Positions 21,349-26,975 of a stretch of DNA of 26,975 nucleotides are shown in pieces; position 1 is the stretch's first letter; the number at the start of each line of letters is the position of its first letter. This stretch comes from a virus, in the IMG/VR virus record IMGVR_UViG_3300028364_000125, positions 1-26,975 of that record; one strand, 5' to 3'. A model generated the notes under the pieces. It was not told where the DNA came from and ran no database searches. It saw only the letters and a list, made by a program, of their open reading frames with translations. Both the position numbers and the translations under genes were made by a program.

Positions 21349-23645
21349 GAGAAGAGAGATTCCATATCCCACCAAGGATTTACCTTCTTTGTCGTTACCA
21401 GATTCATCTCCTCGAATGAGTACCATAATGGTTTCCCCCCATTATCGCGGGCAACATCTTCAGCTGAATATCTTACCGAACATCTCTGTTGAAGAAGGGT
21501 TCTCGCTGTTTCTTTATCCGGATTCAAGATCACGCCTTCACGCTCCTTACCATACGCTAAAAAGTTCTGAAACATCTTCTTGCTCGGGTCAAAATGCCCC
21601 GGCTGAAGATCCTTAAACCCAAACGTGTGAATGTACTCGGTAAAAATACGCACGAAATTCTCAAAAGACCCCATCAATTCAATCCATGCCGGTTCCTTGT
21701 CTGTATGTTTATACAACATATATGTATTTTTATACACGGCTTCGTAGGTATAAAGGAGTCTCGCAGTGATCTTTTTAATACGAACATCCCAATTTGAACG
21801 AGGGGCTGTACTGTCAGATAACACAGATTTTAGCTGATTTTCTATAGAACTATAAGTATTTTTCACACGTTCTTCATAGACCTCGTAGTTAATTACCGAA
21901 GGCACTTCGTTGCCTCTGTGGAGTACTTCCCAGAACCACGAGCGAGGCTCAAACACCCTGTCTTGGTTGTATCTTGTGTGGATAGTATAACATCCCAAGA
22001 ACTCTAACAAGGACAACTTGAGTTGCGATTTATCGGACACGCCTTTCCCCGGCTCAAAATATTCCCGATAGACTTTGAATATCTCAGCAAACCCATGAAT
22101 GGGAATGGACGCATTCAACCAATCATCATTCAGTGAAACCTTATTCCAAGTTGCAATGGACGGATTGGTTTTGTAAAACTCCCCGTTTCCGATCAACACC
22201 AGTCTCTCCAAAATCTGCTTGACCGTCTTGGATACTACTCCCGAATTATCGAACGTATGGTGAGTTAAGCCCTTGTTCTCCAAAACTGGAATTTTGGGTA
22301 TAGGGGGCATAGCGTTCCACATTTCCACAACAGAGAGGTATTTTGCCTCTTCCGGACTGACATGGACGCCCTTCAGAGGCTTCCTAAGCGCCTTTCGAGG
22401 CTTAGGTGATAGATGGGTACCAAATGAGGGGTAAACGCCCTGTGGCGGCTCTGTGGGCGGCTCACGCGGAATAATCTCTTCATCCTCATCCTGTGAAATT
22501 GATCTTTCTGAGTTTTCAAGAATATTGTATTCCGAATTCACCCCAATTTCTTCTTGGGATGCAGTCGGAAACTGGTTTCCTTTTTCAGGGTGATAACTAT
22601 CTTTCATAGGCAGGGATGGATTTAATCTTCCTGCCTCACTCACACTGAAAAGGGCATCAAGTTCAGGTGGAGGCCCCACAGGGGCATCTTCCTGAACGGC
22701 TTGCCCAGATTGGGTGGATGCTTCTTCCTCGTCAGAGGAAGGAGTATTCACTCCCAATCTTCTGTGGGTAGAATCTTTCAAATCATCCCCCGTCAGTGGG
22801 AGGTCGTGAAAATTCGTCCTTATCAACTTTAGTTGATAATCTTCTTCTTCAGATTTATTGTTCTTGTCTATTATTCTATTGTATTCTTCTATGTCTGCGT
22901 TACAACGCAGATGGGTCTGCGTTACAACGCAGATGGGTCTGCTCTGTAGTGCAGATGGGTCTGCGTTACAACGCAGATGGGGGGGTACCATATTCCCTTC
23001 ATTTTGTTGGTTTTCCGGGGAGTCCAAGAAGTTTATATTGATAAGACCTTGCATGAAGAATGTGGATTCTTCGGCGAGAGAAAGCACTTCGGGACGTATC
23101 ATTTGAAAGAAATGGAACCACCGAATTTCACTATCATTAGGTGGTTCCTGTGCATTCTGTACTATTAGTGTACTTGAGAGAAATAGCTGAACTGCTCGAT
23201 CTAAACGCTTCCTATCCAAGATCCAATACTTGACTCGCATATTGGAGAGACTTCTAATCTCTGTTCTGAGAGCACCGATTTCTTTCAGGAACTCCTCAGC
23301 AGAGTCTATGTCAGAACGCGATACTTCTAATTCATCCTGCCAAGCATTGAGTGACTTATAGAATTCTCCAGCATACTTGGCGTGTTTTGCGTTCTCTATA
23401 GACCAGTTATACCAGTACACAATCTTACTGATTACTGCTGCAATAGGATAGGGCTGCCTGTTTCTTTGTTTTTCTGGCCCCATTGTGTAACAATACTTCA
23501 CCATCTTTACGAGTGCCGTGGTGTTGTACAGCCCTATATAAACAAGTTTTCCTTCTTTGTTCAGGGCTACAAAGCGCTTCTGTTTAAGTTGTTGCAAGTA
23601 GAACTTGTTCAATTTATAGTCTTCATACTCAGTCAATTTCAACAT
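21345..23645 (-). CDS. Replication initiator (lambda O-like organisation) with iterons inside the gene
   Basis: 766 aa from ATG 23645. Residues 1-180 resemble the winged-helix domain of phage replisome organisers: a WQDELEVSRSDIDSAEEFLKEIGAL stretch (recognition helix and wing) followed by VKYWILDRKRL. Residues about 220-450 form a polar, acidic, proline- and serine-rich linker, and the DNA for its first part carries four 22-bp iterons. Residues 450-766 form a second globular domain of unknown family. In lambda, O protein binds iterons within its own gene and recruits the helicase; the same layout here supports that role, but the protein is much longer than O. GGAGGAG lies six bases before the ATG, and the start overlaps the upstream gene by 17 bases. 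Confidence 0.75.
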   Translation of the reverse strand: MLKLTEYEDYKLNKFYLQQLKQKRFVALNKEGKLVYIGLYNTTALVKMVKYCYTMGPEKQRNRQPYPIAAVISKIVYWYNWSIENAKHAKYAGEFYKSLNAWQDELEVSRSDIDSAEEFLKEIGALRTEIRSLSNMRVKYWILDRKRLDRAVQLFLSSTLIVQNAQEPPNDSEIRWFHFFQMIRPEVLSLAEESTFFMQGLININFLDSPENQQNEGNMVPPHLRCNADPSALQSRPICVVTQTHLRCNADIEEYNRIIDKNNKSEEEDYQLKLIRTNFHDLPLTGDDLKDSTHRRLGVNTPSSDEEEASTQSGQAVQEDAPVGPPPELDALFSVSEAGRLNPSLPMKDSYHPEKGNQFPTASQEEIGVNSEYNILENSERSISQDEDEEIIPREPPTEPPQGVYPSFGTHLSPKPRKALRKPLKGVHVSPEEAKYLSVVEMWNAMPPIPKIPVLENKGLTHHTFDNSGVVSKTVKQILERLVLIGNGEFYKTNPSIATWNKVSLNDDWLNASIPIHGFAEIFKVYREYFEPGKGVSDKSQLKLSLLEFLGCYTIHTRYNQDRVFEPRSWFWEVLHRGNEVPSVINYEVYEERVKNTYSSIENQLKSVLSDSTAPRSNWDVRIKKITARLLYTYEAVYKNTYMLYKHTDKEPAWIELMGSFENFVRIFTEYIHTFGFKDLQPGHFDPSKKMFQNFLAYGKEREGVILNPDKETARTLLQQRCSVRYSAEDVARDNGGKPLWYSFEEMNLVTTKKVNPWWDMESLFS
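22820..22839. repeat. 20-bp palindrome in AT-rich part of putative origin
   Basis: TTATCAACT and AGTTGATAA form a perfect 9-bp inverted repeat around TT. Each arm matches the E. coli DnaA box TTATCCACA at 7 of 9 positions. It lies in the AT-rich stretch (about 22810-22893) beside the iterons. Confidence 0.55.
22894..22985. repeat. Four palindromic iterons, 22-bp period: putative origin of replication
   Basis: Units at 22894-22911, 22916-22933, 22938-22955 and 22960-22977 are each 18 bp, separated by TGGG. Units 1, 2 and 4 are identical, TCTGCGTTACAACGCAGA, with 8-bp perfect arms around AC; unit 3 is TCTGCTCTGTAGTGCAGA. A G tract follows. The 22-bp period is not a multiple of three, so the protein reading changes from unit to unit, which shows that the DNA, not the peptide, is conserved. 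This is the layout of an iteron origin. Confidence 0.8.
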
Positions 23646-23982
23646 ACAAATCTCCTCCATCAATATCTGATAACTGTTCCTGAATGGACAGTAATCCTTC
23701 CGCAACCGCTCGCTTTACTATTGCCTTTATCTCGTCTTTCGTGTAGTAATTCTTTAGCACACTATAGATTAAATTCACCGAGACATAAGCATATTTCACC
23801 TTGTCTTCGTTGTAAAAGAACTCTTCGTCGTTCGGACTGCTGTCTACTGCGTATGCAGTCAGGGCTGCATAAAGATAGGCAATGTCCTTACCGCGTTCTC
23901 GAATAGTTTTCCCTGAAATCGATATAGGCATTCCGTTTGCGAAAATCTCCGTATCGTCTGGATCATCTGGTACAAAATACAT
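23629..23982 (-). CDS. Hypothetical protein (117 aa), first gene of leftward operon
   Basis: Not recognised. 117 aa: an acidic N-terminus (YFVPDDPDDTEIF), a helical middle (GKDIAYLYAALTAYAVDSS) and a second helical block (YYTKDEIKAIVKRAVAEGLLSIQEQL). AAAGGAG lies five to six bases before the ATG. As the promoter-proximal gene directly upstream of the initiator, and overlapping it by 17 bases, it may be a regulator or partner of the initiator, but there is no motif to support that. Confidence 0.65.
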   Translation of the reverse strand: MYFVPDDPDDTEIFANGMPISISGKTIRERGKDIAYLYAALTAYAVDSSPNDEEFFYNEDKVKYAYVSVNLIYSVLKNYYTKDEIKAIVKRAVAEGLLSIQEQLSDIDGGDLYVEID

Positions 23983-24000
23983 AGTATCTCCTTTGTACGC

Positions 24001-24029
24001 AGTCTACCGCATTTATTTTGATCTGTCAA
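24001..24029 (-). promoter_or_regulatory. Leftward promoter of the divergent pair (initiator operon)
   Basis: TTGACA (24029-24024), 17-bp spacer, TAGACT (24006-24001). The 117-aa gene starts 19 bases further on. Its -35 lies 10 bp from the -35 of the rightward promoter, so one regulator could control both. Confidence 0.7.
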
Positions 24030-24039
24030 GTGATATGGG

Positions 24040-24068
24040 TTGACAGTTTCTCCAATATATACTATAAT
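24040..24068 (+). promoter_or_regulatory. Perfect-consensus rightward promoter of the divergent pair
   Basis: TTGACA (24040-24045), 17-bp spacer, TATAAT (24063-24068): an exact match to the sigma70 consensus. A CCAATATA direct repeat (about 24052-24059 and 24071-24078) flanks the -10 and may be a regulator site. Confidence 0.9.
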
Positions 24069-24089
24069 TCCAATATAGAAGGGAGTACT

Positions 24090-24482
24090 ATGACATTTAC
24101 TACAATACAGAAGAAACTCAATCGTCCAGCACAAGACCTCTGCCGTTTAATCCGAGGCACAAATATAGGCGGTCGTAAATCTTTCAGTTACGCCGAGATC
24201 AGGAAGAGCTTGTTTACTTTGGAAGAGTTTAATATCCTCTGCCATTACGTTGAGTGGAAGAAAGAAGATTACATTCAGTCTATCCGGGAGTTCCTTATAG
24301 CCCATCCATTCCGTTCATACCAAGATATCACAGATCATATTGCTCGTCCAGCGTCATATACATGGTGGATCTTGACGGAGATGAGTTTCTTGGAAAGTGA
24401 CTTTGCGGAGACGGATAAGGACGAACTGTTTATTGTAAACGAGGAAACGGAAAGATTATTACGTGATCGGGGAGACATTTGA
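24090..24482 (+). CDS. Hypothetical protein (130 aa), first gene of rightward operon
   Basis: 130 aa from ATG 24090, with AGGGAG four bases upstream; a longer reading from 24018 would lie over the promoter. The sequence has helix-rich parts (IRKSLFTLEEFNILCHYVEWKKEDYIQSIREFL) and a stretch like a winged helix (YQDITDHIARPASYTWWILTEMSFLESDF), so DNA binding is possible. Being the first product of a consensus promoter it could be an early regulator. No family is recognised. Confidence 0.7.
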   Translation: MTFTTIQKKLNRPAQDLCRLIRGTNIGGRKSFSYAEIRKSLFTLEEFNILCHYVEWKKEDYIQSIREFLIAHPFRSYQDITDHIARPASYTWWILTEMSFLESDFAETDKDELFIVNEETERLLRDRGDI

Positions 24483-24543
24483 GCTACAGGGGTAGACACA
24501 GATTGGTTTATGTGGTATATTTATGAATAGAGAGGAGAGTGTT

Positions 24544-24723
24544 TTGAAGATTACAAAATATGAATGGTACAACTACATCGCTGCTTTAGTGATTTGGACT
24601 GTAACGGCGTGGCTTACAAAGCAGGTATGGGGAACAGATTTTTGGGAGTACCTTGTGATTGCTTTTGGAATCCTTCTCGGGGACGGGTTTTATCAAATGG
24701 CGAGAGAAAAAGGAGACCAATGA
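24544..24723 (+). CDS. Small membrane protein (59 aa), TTG start
   Basis: Two hydrophobic helices are visible (YIAALVIWTVTAWLTKQV and EYLVIAFGILLGDGFY), followed by a basic tail. The TTG at 24544 is chosen because AGAGGAGAG lies about four bases upstream; an in-frame ATG at 24523 has no ribosome site. The stop overlaps the dNMP kinase start, and that gene's AAGGAG is in the last codons. It would sit in the inner membrane. No family is recognised. Confidence 0.6.
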   Translation: MKITKYEWYNYIAALVIWTVTAWLTKQVWGTDFWEYLVIAFGILLGDGFYQMAREKGDQ

Positions 24724-25298
24724 TGCTTATTGCTATTTGTGGAAAGAAACGTACAGGAAAAGATACTGTAGCAGATTACATTCAAGAATTCTGGGGATTT
24801 CAGAAACGCTCTTTTGCCAAACCTATCAAAAAGGCTTTAGAGATCATTTTTGATTGGCCCGAAGAAATATGGCACTCAGATGAACTAAAGGAAGAAGTAG
24901 ATCCTCGGTGGGGGATTTCTCCTCGACAAGCGGCCCAACACATGGGGACAGAATGGGGACAGTATCATTTGGGGCAATCGTTTCCTCTCTTCCATGATAC
25001 TATGGGAAGAAAGCTGTGGGTAGCTCGTGCATTATTTGACATCGACAACGAAGATGTTGTTGTAAGTGACCTCCGCTTCCTTCATGAAGCCGAAGCAATT
25101 CGGGATCGAGGAGGCTTCATTATCAAAATTCACCGAAATCTGAAATACGAGGATGGGCACCTCTCTGAGATTGGTGTCAATATTATTGACGCTGATTTTG
25201 AAATTGATAATGACAAGACCGAGCTACATTTACTGGGTATCGTGGATTCCGTTATGGAAGATATTTTTGGGACGAAAGAGGGAGAAGGATATGACTAA
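24720..25298 (+). CDS. Deoxynucleoside monophosphate kinase (T4 gp1-like)
   Basis: 192 aa from tandem ATGs at 24720/24723, AAGGAG four to seven bases upstream. P-loop CGKKRTGKDTVADYI is near residues 7-21, then FAKPIKKAL, ISPRQAAQHMGTEWGQ (a conserved-looking block in phage dNMP kinases), LWVARAL and VVSDLRFLHEAEAI. Members phosphorylate dNMPs to dNDPs with ATP, raising dNTP supply for phage replication. With MazG and the purine permease it makes a small nucleotide-metabolism set. It overlaps the next gene by 8 bases. Confidence 0.9.
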   Translation: MMLIAICGKKRTGKDTVADYIQEFWGFQKRSFAKPIKKALEIIFDWPEEIWHSDELKEEVDPRWGISPRQAAQHMGTEWGQYHLGQSFPLFHDTMGRKLWVARALFDIDNEDVVVSDLRFLHEAEAIRDRGGFIIKIHRNLKYEDGHLSEIGVNIIDADFEIDNDKTELHLLGIVDSVMEDIFGTKEGEGYD

Positions 25299-25515
25299 TA
25301 CTGACATTACAAAGTGTAATGGAGAAGGGTGTCCAGTGAAAGAAAGCTGTTATCGGTATACCAGCACCCCAGACGAACACCGTCAATCGTATTTTGTAGA
25401 GACACCCGGATATTATTCTCATGGCAAGTGGAACTGTGGTTTTATATGGGAAGCTGAACAGGAACGCATCTTGACTACTCTGGTTCAAGAAAACCAAGAG
25501 AATGGGTTTTATTAA
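25291..25515 (+). CDS. Small cysteine-rich phage protein (74 aa)
   Basis: 74 aa with CNGEGCPVKESCYRY near residues 9-23 and a later cysteine in KWNCGF. The CxGxxCPxxxxCxRY pattern is a recurring small-protein family in tailed phages, with a probable metal site and no known function. GGAGAAGGA lies just before the ATG, which overlaps the kinase stop by 8 bases. Confidence 0.7.
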   Translation: MTNTDITKCNGEGCPVKESCYRYTSTPDEHRQSYFVETPGYYSHGKWNCGFIWEAEQERILTTLVQENQENGFY

Positions 25516-25556
25516 GGAAAATAGAGGAGTGAAATTAGAATATGAAGGAGAAGATC

Positions 25557-25985
25557 ATGGATGAAGATGTAAAAAGCTTATTGAAAAACCTAGATGAGCT
25601 TCAAAAAGAAATTGAGTACGTCAGAGTTTGTGTTGAAAACATGGCTGAAGTAGATGAAAAACAAACAATAGATCCACCTTATGGGGTTCCACTTCAGCTT
25701 CGTAACGTTATGGGTACAGTTACCCAAGACTGGTGGGACGCTCTATCAATTGGAAACGGACAATATACAAAGAACAATCATGTTCATTACTTGGAAGATA
25801 TCGGTGATTGGAAGTACCAAGAAGTAGATTGGAGCCATGTTTCAAAAGAAATCAATCGTCGTGTTATTTATGGAAATGGAAGTGTTATATACTCCAATAG
25901 TTATTTTCGGGATTCTTTTGATTCTAATACTGTTGTCTTAGATGTTCAAACTCGAACAGAAGAAGGAGAAAATGAAATTGACTGA
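25557..25985 (+). CDS. Hypothetical protein (142 aa)
   Basis: Starts MDEDVKSLLKNLDELQKEIEYV with a short coiled coil, then a mixed region rich in W, Y, D and N (DWWDALSIGNGQYTKNNHVHYLEDIGDW). Not recognised. ATG 25557 is preferred since AAGGAG lies six bases upstream; ATG 25542 has a ribosome site too far away. It overlaps the following 38-aa gene by 14 bases. Confidence 0.6.
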   Translation: MDEDVKSLLKNLDELQKEIEYVRVCVENMAEVDEKQTIDPPYGVPLQLRNVMGTVTQDWWDALSIGNGQYTKNNHVHYLEDIGDWKYQEVDWSHVSKEINRRVIYGNGSVIYSNSYFRDSFDSNTVVLDVQTRTEEGENEID

Positions 25986-26088
25986 TATTACATTCTTTGT
26001 GAATCGATATGATCGGGACGGTGATGTTTGTGAATATGGAATCTTTCTGTACTTTGAAAATGATGTTTCTATCAAAGTAGGAGATTGA
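25972..26088 (+). CDS. Small hypothetical protein (38 aa)
   Basis: A 38-aa frame (MKLTDITFFVNRYDRDGDVC...) with AAGGAG three to four bases before the ATG. It overlaps the 142-aa gene's end and stops one base before the start of the next gene. Probably a short beta-rich peptide and not recognised. Confidence 0.5.
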   Translation: MKLTDITFFVNRYDRDGDVCEYGIFLYFENDVSIKVGD

Positions 26089-26089
26089 A

Positions 26090-26263
26090 ATGAATTGGAT
26101 GTCTGTAGTGATGTTTTTAGTTGGAGCACTTGGGGTTCTCACCACTGATCTGAAAGTAAACGTTCGGGGTGTATTAGATATAATTAGCCCGATTCTAATT
26201 TACTTGCCTTTCATTTTTTGCATGGCATTTCCTGTCTATCTGGAATATCTACTGAGGAGGTAG
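26090..26263 (+). CDS. Small membrane protein (57 aa), paralogue of the gene at 7394-7567
   Basis: MNWMSVVMFLVGALGVLTTD begins a 57-aa protein with hydrophobic segments at about 5-19 and 33-50 and the end LEYLLRR. It aligns end to end and without gaps with the protein of the same length at 7394-7567 (31 of 57 identical). GTAGGAG lies in the last codons of the preceding gene, with the ATG one base after that gene's stop. Its final codons contain the GAGGAGG of the following gene. Inner-membrane location is inferred. Confidence 0.75.
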   Translation: MNWMSVVMFLVGALGVLTTDLKVNVRGVLDIISPILIYLPFIFCMAFPVYLEYLLRR

Positions 26264-26267
26264 TGTT

Positions 26268-26528
26268 ATGGTTCAACAATTGAAGGAGAAAAAAAGTATG
26301 AATATAAAAAGTTCCTATGACCGTTTTGACTTAGAACAAGTAATTATGGAACTTGCACAAGTAGAAACTGATGTTGCCCTGTTGAATACGTTTTTATTGG
26401 AAAGCAATCAGATGGATATTGATAGCGTCTCGAATGCTCTTTTGGGGATTGAAGTCTTCACTAAAATCCGATTAGAGAAAGCAATGACAATTCTTGAGGC
26501 TGGTCTTCGTGATGGTTGGATTAGGTAG
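26268..26528 (+). CDS. Hypothetical helical protein (86 aa)
   Basis: 86 aa, mostly helical and acidic (DLEQVIMELAQVETDVALLN..., IRLEKAMTILEAGLRDGWIR). No motif. GAGGAGG lies seven bases before ATG 26268. A second ATG at 26298 has AAGGAG nine bases upstream and is a possible alternative start (76 aa). Confidence 0.6.
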   Translation: MVQQLKEKKSMNIKSSYDRFDLEQVIMELAQVETDVALLNTFLLESNQMDIDSVSNALLGIEVFTKIRLEKAMTILEAGLRDGWIR

Positions 26529-26537
26529 GAGGAAACC

Positions 26538-26960
26538 ATGGGAATGAATTACTATGCAATTACGAAATACGGAGACACATATCATATTGGAAAATCAAGT
26601 TCGGGGTGGGAGTTTCATTTTGAAGCACATCCAGGATTAGACGTATACTCGTCGACGCAATGGTTGAGTCGTCTAAAGTCAAAGGGCTGGAGAATTGAAA
26701 ATGAAGATGGTGAAACAGTAACTTTTGAATTTTTTGAGAACCTGATCGATCCTGTAGAGCGGGCTAAAAGACATGTTACTCATGTTACTGGGAAGTTGAT
26801 GAATCACTTTGACTATGTTCAGCAAGATGAATATGAAAACTTGATTCAGCTTCATATCGATTATAATCAATCTTTCAGTCTTGTTCTTGATGATGTTCAA
26901 CCAAGAAACTGTTGGAAAGATTCAGCAGGATTTGCAGTCAGTCTCGGGGAGTTTTCGTGA
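26538..26960 (+). CDS. Hypothetical protein (140 aa)
   Basis: 140 aa starting MGMNYYAITKYGDTYHIGKSSSGWEFHF, then a region with SRLKSKGWRIENEDGETVTFEFF. The N-terminal pattern (MNYY...C/G...HIGKSS.GW.F) is familiar from small phage proteins of unknown function. The protein ends with an acidic beta-rich segment. TAGGAGG lies five to six bases before the ATG. Confidence 0.65.
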   Translation: MGMNYYAITKYGDTYHIGKSSSGWEFHFEAHPGLDVYSSTQWLSRLKSKGWRIENEDGETVTFEFFENLIDPVERAKRHVTHVTGKLMNHFDYVQQDEYENLIQLHIDYNQSFSLVLDDVQPRNCWKDSAGFAVSLGEFS

Positions 26961-26975
26961 GAAATGAAAAGGTTC
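26957..26975 (+). CDS. Possible next gene, 5' end only
   Basis: A GTG at 26957 with GGGGAG five bases upstream overlaps the preceding TGA and opens a frame (MRNEKV...) that runs off the window. Too short to assess. Confidence 0.3.

Noticed and set aside
22383-22406. Imperfect hairpin CCTAAG/CTTAGG within the initiator gene
   Set aside because: Bulged, inside coding sequence and with no link to other signals; likely chance in a repetitive K/P/R-coding stretch.
22894-22985. Repeat array considered as a CRISPR
   Set aside because: Spacers are a constant 4 bases (TGGG) and repeats are 18-bp palindromes inside a coding gene. There are no unique spacers and no cas genes.
24018-24089. N-terminal extension of the 130-aa protein from ATG 24018
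   Set aside because: It would cover the perfect-consensus promoter and the clear AGGGAG site is only before ATG 24090.

Overview
This window looks like the replication and recombination half of a double-stranded DNA tailed phage, prophage or phage-plasmid of a bacterium. The evidence is the tight gene packing with ATGA overlaps, purine-rich ribosome binding sites before nearly every gene, sigma70-type promoters, and a nearly complete phage-encoded replisome. No structural or packaging genes are present. The host cannot be named from the sequence. The nearest clues are TTGACA/TATAAT-type promoters and AGGAGG-type Shine-Dalgarno sites.

Layout. A divergent promoter region at about 24000-24070 splits the window. 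Leftward (minus strand, 23982 down to 1) runs one long collinear block: a 117-aa protein; a large winged-helix replication initiator whose own gene carries four 22-bp palindromic iterons (22894-22977) beside an AT-rich stretch; a tyrosine recombinase; a secreted lytic transglycosylase; a DNA methyltransferase-like protein; an SNF2-type helicase; a DnaB-type helicase; a sliding clamp; a family A DNA polymerase fused to a uracil-DNA-glycosylase-like domain and to an N-terminal membrane domain; two small proteins; a primase; a clamp loader; a MazG-like pyrophosphohydrolase; a metallophosphoesterase; several small proteins; an AzgA-type purine permease; a tRNA-Pro(UGG); a group of small proteins; a UvsY-like coiled-coil protein; a gp32-like SSB; a RecA/UvsX recombinase; a PD-(D/E)xK nuclease; a one-sided Rad50/SbcC protein ending at its zinc hook; and the start of an SbcD/Mre11 nuclease, cut by the window edge. 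Rightward (plus strand, 24090 to the end) are small phage proteins and a dNMP kinase, probably an early accessory operon.

How it works together. The initiator probably binds the iterons inside its own gene, as lambda O does, and recruits the DnaB-type helicase. Primase, clamp, clamp loader and polymerase elongate. SSB, UvsY-like protein, RecA, the resolvase-like nuclease and Rad50/Mre11 carry out recombination-dependent replication. dNMP kinase, MazG and the purine permease bear on nucleotide supply.

The most unusual signals are: the polymerase gene, where membrane segments are joined in frame to UDG and polymerase across an A9 run that is a perfect A_AAA_AAG slippery site, with a -1 frame TAG one base before a strong internal polymerase start; the in-gene iteron origin; a purine transporter inside a phage replication block; a pair of paralogous 57-aa membrane proteins, one in each divergent arm; and a set of consensus promoters buried in coding sequence.
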